A stretch of DNA of 6,716 nt from an uncultured Clostridia bacterium (GTDB lineage Bacteria > Bacillota > Clostridia > Oscillospirales > Acutalibacteraceae). The DNA is taken from positions 1-6,716 of the forward strand of contig CAMOTT010000112.1 of NCBI GenBank assembly GCA_946626015.1, in the 5' to 3' direction. The notes under the pieces were generated by a model, which was given only the letters and a program-made list of their open reading frames with translations, did not search any database and was not told the origin of the DNA. Each line of letters opens with the position of its first letter. The stretch's first letter is position 1. Positions 1 to 6,470 of this stretch are shown here, piece by piece. The translations under genes were made by a program, and so were the position numbers.

Positions 1-1
1 G

Positions 2-469
2 GAAGCGGCTCTGCGTACCGTAGCCGACAAGCTGACAGGCGAGGACCTCAAGCAGATCGACTACAACGAGGTTCGCGGCACCGACGGCATCAAGGAAGCT
101 ACCTACGAGGTTGCCGGCATGACCGTTAAGGTTGCAGTTGCGTCCGGTCTGAAGAACGCGGCGGTTATCCTTGACAAGATTCGCGCAGGCGAAGCTGACT
201 ATCAGTTCGTTGAAATCATGTGCTGCCCCGGCGGCTGTGTAAACGGCGGCGGCCAGCCTATCCAGCACGCTGTTGTTCACAACTTTGTTGACCTTACGGC
301 TATCCGCGCCGCTGCTCTTTATGAGACGGATAAGGCCATGCCCAAGCGTAAGTCGCATGAGAACGAGGCTGTCAAGCGCGTCTATGATGAATTCCTTGAA
401 AAGCCCGGCAGCCACAAGGCTCACGAGGTTCTCCATACTTCATACGTTCCCCGTCCCAAGTATAAATAA
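2..469 (+). CDS. hydA: [FeFe]-hydrogenase catalytic subunit, C-terminal part (5' end outside window)
   Basis: This is the C-terminal 155 residues of an iron-only hydrogenase, which reduces protons to H2 (or the reverse) at the H-cluster in the cytoplasm using ferredoxin and/or NADH electrons. The reading frame is open from base 2 to the TAA at 467-469. The third H-cluster signature (L3) is read at 212-256 as FVEIMCCPGGCVNGGGQP. Its cysteines at 224-226 and 236-238 match the CxxxC ligands of the Clostridium pasteurianum CpI enzyme. The last ~35 residues (KSHENEAV...KPGSHKAHEVLH) match the small-subunit-like C-terminal domain (Iron_hyd_SSU) fused to monomeric clostridial enzymes. One oddity is that the residue before the first ligand is Cys (221-223), where Ala is usual. 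The L1 and L2 motifs, the N-terminal FeS domains and the promoter lie outside the window, so a monomeric ferredoxin enzyme cannot be told apart from a bifurcating NADH-linked one. The family call is very secure. The symbol is the generic one. Confidence 0.96.
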   Translation, partial: EAALRTVADKLTGEDLKQIDYNEVRGTDGIKEATYEVAGMTVKVAVASGLKNAAVILDKIRAGEADYQFVEIMCCPGGCVNGGGQPIQHAVVHNFVDLTAIRAAALYETDKAMPKRKSHENEAVKRVYDEFLEKPGSHKAHEVLHTSYVPRPKYK

Positions 470-491
470 CAGTTTTAAAACATAAAAACAT

Positions 492-536
492 CAACGGGTC
501 GCTGCCGCAGAGTTTTCTGCCTGCAACGACCCGTTG
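492..536. terminator. Long bipartite hairpin in the convergent gap, terminator-like, best read on the minus strand
   Basis: The arms 492-501 (CAACGGGTCG) and 527-536 are perfect 10-bp complements. An inner stem 507-511/516-520 (GCAGA/TCTGC) closes on a GTTT loop. On the minus strand the outer stem extends to 14 bp, because the 502/526 pair becomes U-G and is followed by three Watson-Crick pairs (503-505 with 523-525). On the plus strand that position is a C-A mismatch. The U-tract is also better on the minus strand: five T's at 488-484 and four more at 480-477. On the plus strand only TATTTC follows. It therefore probably terminates the phosphoesterase transcript, with possible bidirectional activity. 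Confidence 0.7.
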
Positions 537-619
537 TATTTCAGGTCACCTCTAAATTTTTTTCGTCAATGCCATGATCCAAGCTCCTTTTTGCGTTTTG
601 TAAAATGAATATCGAACAA

Positions 620-656
620 AAGCTGTCTCACTCTGAAAATCAAAATGAGACAGCTT
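620..656. terminator. Bidirectional intrinsic terminator, best read on the plus strand
   Basis: A perfect 11-bp inverted repeat, AAGCTGTCTCA (620-630) and TGAGACAGCTT (646-656), encloses a 15-nt A-rich loop. On the plus strand it is followed by GATTTTTATTTT (657-668), a good U-tract for ending the hydrogenase transcript. That tract runs into the phosphoesterase stop codon at 662-664. On the minus strand the stem begins only 5 nt after that stop, and the T-tract is short (TTGTTC). Stems of the GAGACAGC type are common terminators in Clostridia, from general knowledge. Confidence 0.8.
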
Positions 657-661
657 GATTT

Positions 662-1819
662 TTATTTTCTGCCGAGCTTTTTAACAAGCGTCTTCACGCC
701 AAGAGCGGCCGCGGTGACTCCCGTGGCAATGCCCAATCCTGTAAGGGTCTTTTTAAAATTCGTATGCCAGCGGTCAGACAGCAGCATATAGCCTTTTATA
801 GTGTCGCTCTTAGTGCCGAAATAATCCCTGTAATGGTGGGTGGTTATCTGGAAGTTGCGGGGGTCGTTTTCGTTGAGCCTGAGCATACAGACGCCCTGTT
901 TAAGACCGTCGCCGTAGATGTGGAAACCGCTGCCCCTGCACTGGCGGAGGACGATGCCGTCCAGCTCGCCGGTAAATTCATTCATATGGTCATGGCCGAA
1001 AAAGGCGCAGACCACATCCCCGGTGCGTTTCCAGCTCTCAAACTCGCCGCTGTTGACGTTGGGAGCGGCAGGGCCTTCGCCAAGATAGCCGGTGGCCTTT
1101 TCAGGGTCAAGCAAATAATATTTGTCTGACATAACTCCAAAGCCTTTGGTATTAAGGGGATTGAGCTTGCTTGTCTCTTTGAGCAGCTCGTATTCCTCCG
1201 GGATGGGAATGTGCTGGAACACCGCCGCGGGCAGGGGAACGCCGCCGTTTTCATCCTTTAGCTTTGCCGCAGTTCTTTCGTACCAGTCTATCTGATCCTG
1301 CTGTACGCGGGCGTAGCCGCCCTCCGGGTCAAGGTTGCCGGAGTCAATGAGCCAGAGGTTGAAGACGTTCTTTGTACCGTCGCTGCTCTTGATGAGGATG
1401 TTTCCGTTGCCGCAGCCGAAAATATCCTCGGTTGTGACCACAGTGTCATCCACAACAAAGCCGGGGATCTCCCGGAACAGCTCCAGCAGGGTCTCCTTCG
1501 GGAAAACGTCCTCGCCCTCGCCGTCGTGGTTGCCGAAAACTATGGCAAAGGGTATGTTCCTTGAGGTGAGTGGATCTGTGATGCGCTTGATCTGGGTAAG
1601 GATCTGTTCCTTTGTGGCGGGGGATCTGTTACCGTTTTCGTCAAAGACATCCTGGCTTACAAGGTCGCCCATATAAACGGCAAGGTCGGGGTTGAGCGTG
1701 TCGGCCATTTTGTTGAGCATACGGAGAAAATCGTCCGTCTCTTTGCCGCCTTCGTATTTTTCATGAACGTCGCCAATCACCATAATGTTGAATTTTTGGT
1801 TGTTGAATTTTAATTCCAT
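662..1819 (-). CDS. Calcineurin-like metallophosphoesterase (Dcr2/PAP29-like) with C-terminal hydrophobic tail
   Basis: This 385-residue protein is a dinuclear-metal phosphoesterase. All the fold motifs are present in order: GDVH (16-19), GDL (51-53), GNHD (96-99), FQHIP with its histidine at 203, and GHDH (275-278). The WLIDSG segment (156-161), the QQDQIDWYE segment (173-181) and the overall length resemble Dcr2/PAP29-type members, so a phosphomonoesterase or phosphodiesterase activity is likely. The substrate is unknown. No N-terminal signal peptide is visible, because the catalytic beta strand starts at about residue 11. A Gly/Ala/Thr-rich hydrophobic stretch lies at 358-375 between basic residues (FKK before, KKLGRK after), which suggests a tail anchor or amphipathic membrane helix with the catalytic domain in the cytoplasm. 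The start is fixed by an AAGGAGG at 1826-1832, 6 nt upstream of the ATG. The gene is divergent from the flippase and convergent with the hydrogenase. The family is secure, while membrane attachment is inferred. Confidence 0.93.
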   Translation of the reverse strand: MELKFNNQKFNIMVIGDVHEKYEGGKETDDFLRMLNKMADTLNPDLAVYMGDLVSQDVFDENGNRSPATKEQILTQIKRITDPLTSRNIPFAIVFGNHDGEGEDVFPKETLLELFREIPGFVVDDTVVTTEDIFGCGNGNILIKSSDGTKNVFNLWLIDSGNLDPEGGYARVQQDQIDWYERTAAKLKDENGGVPLPAAVFQHIPIPEEYELLKETSKLNPLNTKGFGVMSDKYYLLDPEKATGYLGEGPAAPNVNSGEFESWKRTGDVVCAFFGHDHMNEFTGELDGIVLRQCRGSGFHIYGDGLKQGVCMLRLNENDPRNFQITTHHYRDYFGTKSDTIKGYMLLSDRWHTNFKKTLTGLGIATGVTAAALGVKTLVKKLGRK

Positions 1820-1894
1820 GATAAACCTCCTTGGTTATATATATTTTGTTTAGTAATATCATATTTATATATAAAAAACTAAATCGGGGGAACT
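1820..1894. promoter_or_regulatory. AT-rich divergent intergenic region between phosphoesterase and flippase
   Basis: This 75-bp gap must carry promoter activity for both genes unless the flippase depends on distant transcription. For the plus strand, TTGTTT (1846-1851), an 18-bp spacer and TATAAA (1870-1875) form a reasonable sigma-A-type promoter with a very short leader. For the minus strand only AT-rich -10-like hexamers are visible, for example TATTAC preceded by TGA, without a convincing -35. A 9-bp inverted repeat TTATATATA (1835-1843) / TATATATAA (1866-1874) is present but may be chance in such AT-rich DNA. The flippase ribosome binding site is an unusual run of five G's (1886-1890), 4 nt before the ATG. 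Confidence 0.45.
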
Positions 1895-3421
1895 ATGAAA
1901 AAAGCAAAAAAGCTCTTGATGAATACCCTGCTGCTGACAGTCTCATCCTTTATTATGCAGACCGTTTCGGTCTCCTTCAACGTCTACCTGACAAACAGGA
2001 TGGGCGCGACGGGGATAGGTCTGTTTCAGTTGATAATGAGCGTTTACGCCATGGCCGTGACCTTTGCCTGCGGAGGCGTCCGACTTGCTTCCACAAGGCT
2101 GACTGTGGATACCCTGTCCTCGGGCAGCTCCACAGCGCGGCGCACGGTGAAAAGCTGCATAGCCTACGGTCTGGTAACGGCGCTGGTCACCGCCGGGGTA
2201 ATGTACTTTGCAGCGGAGCTGATAAGCGAAAAATGGCTGGGGGATATGAGAGCCGTACCCTCGCTGAAAATTCTGGCCTGTTGCCTGCCCTTTGTTTCCA
2301 TGTCCTCCGCAATTAACGGCTACTACACCGCTGTGCGCACCGTTTACAAATACGCCGCCATACAGGCGGTTGAACAGGGCGTTAAAATAACCGCTGTGGC
2401 GCTGATACTCAACAGGGCTGTGTCAAGGGGGCTTGAATACTCCTGTATGTCGGTGGCGGCCGGTATGCTTATCTCCGAAATGTTTTCATATGTATGCTCG
2501 TTTATAGTATGTTCCAGGAGCAGGACCGCGAAAAAAACAAAGGAGAATGAGGGGATCACCCTCAAAAGGATCCTGCATATAGCTGTGCCGGAAGCCGTGG
2601 GCGCCGGAGCCAGGTCGATACTGCTCACCGTTGAGCATCTGCTGATACCAAAGGGTTTCAAAAAATCCGGAAGCTCCGGGGAGCAGGCGATGTCCACCTA
2701 CGGTGTGATACACGGGATGGTTTTCCCTGTTATCCTTTACCCCTCCGCGGTTCTCAGCTCCCTTTCGGGGCTGCTGATACCGGAGATAGCCGAGTGCAGG
2801 GCAAAAGCTCAAATGGGAAAGATAATACGGATAATAGAGACCGTTGTCAACCTGACCCTGATGTACTCCGTAGGCATAGCCGGGATGATGTACTGCTTTG
2901 GCGGAGCGCTGTCAAATATAATTTACAAAACTCCGCAGGCAACGGGTTACATACAGCTTTTGGCGCCGCTGATACCAATAATGTACCTTGATATGGGTGT
3001 GGACGGTATGCTCAAAGGGCTGGATCAGCAGGTCTATTCAATGCGGATAAATATACTGGATTCTTCCATCTGTGTGGTTCTGGTGTATTTCCTCTTGCCG
3101 AGATACGCGGTTAAAGGTTATATTTTTATACTTTTTGCAAGTGAGCTGATAAACTTTTACCTGAGTATGCGCAGGCTTATAACGGTGACAAAAAGCGATT
3201 TTCTGCGGCTCAGTTTATTTTTGAGATCCGCCGTGAGCGCGGCTGCCACCTTTGCGGCAATAAAGCTCGGCAAGGTGTTTTTCGGCATAGCCGATATCAA
3301 AACAAAGGCGGCGCTGGGGGCTTGCATAGCTCTGTTCTTGCTTGTTTATTACGCCGCCGTCCGTTTGACAGGGGGCTTTACACGGGAGGATGTCCAACGG
3401 CTGAAAGGCTTTTTGCGTTAG
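1895..3421 (+). CDS. SpoVB-like MOP-superfamily flippase (polysaccharide/lipid-linked precursor export)
   Basis: This 508-residue integral membrane protein belongs to the multidrug/oligosaccharidyl-lipid/polysaccharide (MOP) exporters and is closest in style to SpoVB/MurJ-type flippases, which move lipid-linked sugar precursors across the cytoplasmic membrane. Repeated hydrophobic segments fill the protein, compatible with 12-14 helices (not computed). It begins with a short basic N-terminus (MKKAKK). A basic, polar loop at about 205-222 sits at the usual junction between the two helix bundles. Family-like segments include the N-terminal GATGIGLFQL, LIPKG at 250-254 followed by SGSSGEQAMSTYGVIHGM, the PSAVLSSLSGLLIPEIAE segment ending at about residue 300, and LDMGVDGMLKGLDQQ at about 365-379. 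The length matches B. subtilis SpoVB (about 518). The start is the ATG after a GGGGG Shine-Dalgarno-like run. The TAG stop overlaps the ligA stop. No sporulation genes are visible, so the substrate (peptidoglycan precursor or another glycan) is open. Confidence 0.88.
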   Translation: MKKAKKLLMNTLLLTVSSFIMQTVSVSFNVYLTNRMGATGIGLFQLIMSVYAMAVTFACGGVRLASTRLTVDTLSSGSSTARRTVKSCIAYGLVTALVTAGVMYFAAELISEKWLGDMRAVPSLKILACCLPFVSMSSAINGYYTAVRTVYKYAAIQAVEQGVKITAVALILNRAVSRGLEYSCMSVAAGMLISEMFSYVCSFIVCSRSRTAKKTKENEGITLKRILHIAVPEAVGAGARSILLTVEHLLIPKGFKKSGSSGEQAMSTYGVIHGMVFPVILYPSAVLSSLSGLLIPEIAECRAKAQMGKIIRIIETVVNLTLMYSVGIAGMMYCFGGALSNIIYKTPQATGYIQLLAPLIPIMYLDMGVDGMLKGLDQQVYSMRINILDSSICVVLVYFLLPRYAVKGYIFILFASELINFYLSMRRLITVTKSDFLRLSLFLRSAVSAAATFAAIKLGKVFFGIADIKTKAALGACIALFLLVYYAAVRLTGGFTREDVQRLKGFLR

Positions 3422-5394
3422 TCGTTTATCATATTCAAAAATTCGTTTTCGTCGATGATCTTTACTCCCAGAGCCTCGGCCTTGGTCAGCTTGCTGCCGG
3501 CTTCCTCCCCGGCAAGCACATAGTCGGTCTTTTTTGAGACGGAGGAGGAGACCTTGCCGCCAAAGCTTTCAATGATCTCCGAAGCCTCGGAACGGGAGTA
3601 GGTGGGCAGGGTGCCGGTGAGCACAAAGGTCAGCCCGGAAAATCTTTCGTCCTTTATTACTTTGCCGGAGGTCATATTTACCCCGAGGGCTTTAAGCTCC
3701 TCCATCAGCTCCAAAGACTGGGGCAGGGCAAAATAGGCCTTGAGGCTGTCCGCCGTTATTTTGCCGATGCCGTCAATGTCCGCCAGCTCGTCAAAATCAG
3801 CGCTGAGTATGGCCTCCATGCTGCCGAACCTGTCGCTGATGAGCTTTGCCGCCTTCTGCCCCACGTGGCGTATGCCCAGGGCGAAGAGCAGCCTTGAAAG
3901 GTCCCGGGATTTTGACTGCTCTATGGCGTTGACGATGTTTTCGGCGGATTTGTCGCGGAAGCCGTCCAGCTCCTTTATCATATCCGGGGTGATTTTATAG
4001 ATATCGGCGCAGTTGCCGATCATTTTTTTTGAGACCAGCAGTTCCAGTATCGCGTCTCCGAGGCCCTCGATATCCATGGCGTCCCGGGAACAGAAGTGGA
4101 TGATGTTCTTGAGCAGCTGGCTGGGGCAGTCGGGATTAAGGCAGCGCAGGGCGGCCTCTCCCTCCTCCCGAACGACTTCGCTGCCGCAGGAGGGGCAGGT
4201 CCGGGGCATAAGGTAGGGCTCGCCGCTCCCGTGAGCCTCCACGCGAACCACCTCCGGGATAACGTCCCCGGCCTTGCGTATGACTATGGTGTCCCCAATG
4301 CGGATACCCTTTTGGGTTATATAATCCTGATTGTGCAGAACGGCTCTGCTCACCGTTGAACCGGCAAGGAGCACAGGCTCAAACACGGCTGTGGGGGTGA
4401 GGACGCCTGTTCTTCCCACGGTTATTTCAATGTCAAGGAGTTTTGTCGCCTTTTCCTCTGGAGGATATTTATAAGCTATGGCCCACTTGGGAAACTTGGC
4501 GGTGCTGCCGAGGGCGCGACGCTGGGCAAAGCTGTTGACCTTGATGACCGCTCCGTCTATATCAAAGGGGAGGGAGCTGCGTATTTCGCCGATCCTGTTC
4601 AGCTCATTTATAACGCCCTGCGGATCCTTGAATTCGTTGTAGAAGGGCACTGTTTTGAAGCCCAGTTCGTTGAGATAATCAAGAGACTGCTTGTGCAGGG
4701 AGACGTTTTCGCCGCTTATTTTTTGAATGTTGAAAACAAAGATATCCAGCTTGCGCCCGGAGGTTATTTTTGGATCTTTCTGCCTAAGGGAGCCTGCCGC
4801 GGCGTTCCTGGGATTTTTAAAGGGGGTCTCGCCGTTCAGCTCCTGCTCGTTGACAATGTGGGCGAACACCTCACGGGGCATATAGACCTCGCCGCGCACC
4901 TCTATCTCCACGGGCTTGTTGAGCCTTTTGGGTATTGAGCGGATGGTGCTCAGGTTTGCGGTGACGTCCTCGCCCACTCTGCCGTCGCCCCTTGTGGAAC
5001 CGCGGAAAAAGATACCGTCCCTGTACTCCAAAGAAACGGAAAGTCCGTCGATCTTAGGCTCCACCACAAAGGAGGCCTCCGAAACAGTTTCGCGCACCCT
5101 TTTGCAGAAAGCGGTGATCTCCTCCAAACTGAAGGCGTCCTGCAGGCTCTCCATGGGCACCTCGTGGGTCACCGGGGCAAAGGTGTTCAGCGCCTGACCT
5201 CCCACTCTCTGCGTGGGAGAGTCGGGGGTGACAAGCTCCGGGTATTCCTGTTCAAGCGCCTTGAGCCGGTTCATGAGCATATCGTACTCATAGTCGTCTA
5301 TTTCCGGCGCGTCGTTGACGTAATAAAGCATACTGTGGTAGTTCAGAATGCCGCGCAGTTCGGATATTTTTGCCTTTGCCTGTTCAAAAGTCAA
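3418..5394 (-). CDS. ligA: NAD-dependent DNA ligase LigA
   Basis: This 658-residue protein is the essential ligase that seals nicks in replication and repair using NAD+. It is full length (E. coli LigA has 671) with all domains. The N-terminal Ia domain (about 1-70) contains the NMN-binding YY...D and DDYEYD residues. The adenylation domain follows, with catalytic Lys114 in EPKIDG and TRGDGRVGEDVTAN downstream. The OB fold carries VGRTGVLTP. A Cys4 zinc finger uses C400, C403, C418 and C423. HhH repeats come next (GIRHVGQKAAKLI, DIDGIGKITADSL), and a C-terminal BRCT domain spans about 585-658. No key residue is missing. The start codon is TTG at 5394-5392, supported by a Shine-Dalgarno AGGGAG 8 nt upstream, and the Ia domain begins immediately after it. 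The upstream deacetylase gene ends 22 bp before the start, so the two are probably cotranscribed. The 3' end overlaps the flippase stop by 4 bases and has no obvious terminator. Confidence 0.98.
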   Translation of the reverse strand: MTFEQAKAKISELRGILNYHSMLYYVNDAPEIDDYEYDMLMNRLKALEQEYPELVTPDSPTQRVGGQALNTFAPVTHEVPMESLQDAFSLEEITAFCKRVRETVSEASFVVEPKIDGLSVSLEYRDGIFFRGSTRGDGRVGEDVTANLSTIRSIPKRLNKPVEIEVRGEVYMPREVFAHIVNEQELNGETPFKNPRNAAAGSLRQKDPKITSGRKLDIFVFNIQKISGENVSLHKQSLDYLNELGFKTVPFYNEFKDPQGVINELNRIGEIRSSLPFDIDGAVIKVNSFAQRRALGSTAKFPKWAIAYKYPPEEKATKLLDIEITVGRTGVLTPTAVFEPVLLAGSTVSRAVLHNQDYITQKGIRIGDTIVIRKAGDVIPEVVRVEAHGSGEPYLMPRTCPSCGSEVVREEGEAALRCLNPDCPSQLLKNIIHFCSRDAMDIEGLGDAILELLVSKKMIGNCADIYKITPDMIKELDGFRDKSAENIVNAIEQSKSRDLSRLLFALGIRHVGQKAAKLISDRFGSMEAILSADFDELADIDGIGKITADSLKAYFALPQSLELMEELKALGVNMTSGKVIKDERFSGLTFVLTGTLPTYSRSEASEIIESFGGKVSSSVSKKTDYVLAGEEAGSKLTKAEALGVKIIDENEFLNMIND

Positions 5395-5402
5395 AGAAAT
5401 TA

Positions 5403-5408
5403 CTCCCT
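5403..5408 (-). promoter_or_regulatory. Ribosome binding site that fixes the ligA TTG start
   Basis: On the minus strand, GAGGGAG lies 8 nt upstream of TTG (5394-5392). The first in-frame residues after this TTG (TFEQAKAKI) match the usual start of LigA helices, and there is no in-frame ATG between the preceding deacetylase stop and this position. TTG is therefore the best-supported initiator. Confidence 0.8.
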
Positions 5409-5416
5409 CTCAACGA

Positions 5417-6310
5417 TCATTTTCTCATCTCCGCCAGATCGCGGTAGTTTATAAGCTTTATTCCGCAGGCCTTAATATGCTGCATGGTCATGGGATCATT
5501 AAAGAAGCGGTATTCCCACACCCTTCTGTGCCAGACGCCGGATATGTTCTTAAGCTCCTCAGACTCCATCGCCGGGTGGGAATATGTTTCCGTCACGCCC
5601 TCCGGGAAGCTCCTGTAAAGCTCATACATATATTCTCTGAAATTCTCGTAGCTGTCGTTCTGGGGGCCGTTCCATTCGTTGGGGATAAGGTAGTCCGGGG
5701 TGGCGACGCCCTTTGCTTTGGCGTACTGACGGAACTGCTCGAACAGCCTGTCCAGCAGCTCGCCGTTTATTTTTATATCAAGGGTGGCGTTGTCAAACTG
5801 ACCCTCCAGGTATTCCGTGGGGAAACGGAAGGGGAGCTTATATTCCCCGGCAACGTCAAAGGCCAGTTGAAGTATCTCAAATCTGCCGGTCTCAATGCCG
5901 TAAAGCGAACCCATGTGGTTATCCAGATGGGAGGGATTGCTTAACCCCAGAACGGCGGCGCGCTGTATCTGCGCAATGAGCTCACGCCTTGTCTGTTCAA
6001 GGTCGGCGGACTTTTCAAACTCATCGCTTTCATGGTGCATATAGCCCTCGCTGTCCAGCAGTGAGTCAACTTCGCCTCTGCTGACGGGAGTCCAGCGGTA
6101 GTTTTTCCATTCGGAGGTGGTGGTCAGGTGTACGCCGATTGCAAGCCCGGGGTTCGCCGCGGCAAACCGGCAGGCCTCCGGCGCCCAGGGGCAGGGGGTC
6201 ATAACGGTGGCGGAGGTTATCGCGCCCTTTTTCAGCAGTTCTGAAACCGCCGCGTTGGCTGAGTGGCACATTCCGAAATCGTCCGCGTTTATTATCAGAT
6301 ATTTTTCCAT
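5417..6310 (-). CDS. ChbG/YdjC/HpnK-family carbohydrate deacetylase
   Basis: This 297-residue cytoplasmic-type protein belongs to the YdjC-like superfamily, metal-dependent enzymes that remove N-acetyl groups from sugars (chitooligosaccharides for ChbG, a hopanoid glucosamine for HpnK). The N-terminal NADDFG (8-13) supplies the catalytic and metal aspartates (D10, D11). GVHL (59-62) contributes His61, SHLDNHMG (127-134) contributes His128 and His132, and YSHPA (243-247) contributes His245. The C-terminal RRVWEYRFFNDP is also typical. No signal peptide is present. At 297 residues it is longer than E. coli ChbG (about 250) but normal for the wider family. The ATG is preceded by GGAGGT at 6317-6322, 6 nt upstream. 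It is the first gene of a likely operon with ligA, driven by the promoter at 6357-6385. No PTS or chitobiose genes are nearby, so the acetylated sugar is unknown. Confidence 0.93.
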   Translation of the reverse strand: MEKYLIINADDFGMCHSANAAVSELLKKGAITSATVMTPCPWAPEACRFAAANPGLAIGVHLTTTSEWKNYRWTPVSRGEVDSLLDSEGYMHHESDEFEKSADLEQTRRELIAQIQRAAVLGLSNPSHLDNHMGSLYGIETGRFEILQLAFDVAGEYKLPFRFPTEYLEGQFDNATLDIKINGELLDRLFEQFRQYAKAKGVATPDYLIPNEWNGPQNDSYENFREYMYELYRSFPEGVTETYSHPAMESEELKNISGVWHRRVWEYRFFNDPMTMQHIKACGIKLINYRDLAEMRK

Positions 6311-6356
6311 AACTTGACCTCCATTTTTAAATAATTAAAATATACGTCCAATTCTT

Positions 6357-6385
6357 AGTATGCCAAACCCGAGCTGTTTTGTCAA
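6357..6385 (-). promoter_or_regulatory. Sigma-A-type promoter for the deacetylase-ligA operon
   Basis: On the minus strand a perfect -35 TTGACA (6385-6380) is followed by a 17-bp spacer (6379-6363) and a -10 CATACT (6362-6357), which matches the consensus at four of six positions. The -10 is preceded by TGG, giving an extended -10 (TGN). Transcription would start near 6350, leaving a leader of about 40 nt that contains the GGAGGT ribosome binding site. Confidence 0.7.
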
Positions 6386-6412
6386 TCAAAAGTTGGAGAA
6401 AATATCTTCGTG

Positions 6413-6441
6413 TTGAAAGTGCCGCAGTAAAATGATATAAT
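6413..6441 (+). promoter_or_regulatory. Near-consensus extended -10 sigma-A-type promoter for the right-edge gene
   Basis: TTGAAA (6413-6418), a 17-bp spacer and a perfect TATAAT (6436-6441) are preceded by TGA at 6433-6435, giving an extended -10. Transcription would start near 6448, about 23 nt before the TTG start codon. It is divergent from the deacetylase promoter, with 27 bp between the two -35 boxes. Confidence 0.85.
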
Positions 6442-6458
6442 CAAACAAATATAAGTTT

Positions 6459-6467
6459 GGCGGTGAT
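6459..6467 (+). promoter_or_regulatory. Ribosome binding site that fixes the TTG start of the right-edge gene
   Basis: GGCGGTGAT matches the anti-Shine-Dalgarno complement GGAGGTGAT with one mismatch and ends 3 nt before TTG at 6471, so the GG-GG core is about 7 nt away. The in-frame stop TAA at 6438-6440 lies inside the promoter, and no in-frame ATG or GTG lies between it and the TTG, so the TTG is the best start. Confidence 0.7.
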
Positions 6468-6470
6468 ATT

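Noticed and set aside
1835..1874. A 9-bp inverted repeat TTATATATA/TATATATAA as an operator for the divergent genes.
   Set aside because: It is built only of alternating A and T in a very AT-rich gap, where such matches arise easily by chance. There is no independent support.
1831..2316. A 161-codon plus-strand open frame overlapping the start of the flippase in another frame.
   Set aside because: Its translation is low-complexity and non-membrane, and it begins in the AT-rich promoter region, while the flippase frame gives a coherent membrane protein.
3495..3533. Hairpin TGCCGG/CCGGCA (3495-3500/3509-3514) followed by a run of six T's at about 3528-3533, as a possible plus-strand terminator for the flippase.
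   Set aside because: The T-run is about 13 nt beyond the stem, the stem is only 6 bp, and both lie inside conserved ligA coding sequence (BRCT domain). It does not look like a real intrinsic terminator.
5348..5944. A 198-codon plus-strand open frame antisense to the deacetylase gene.
   Set aside because: The opposite strand carries a complete, motif-intact ChbG/YdjC protein. The open frame is a side effect of the codon usage and lacks a ribosome binding site.
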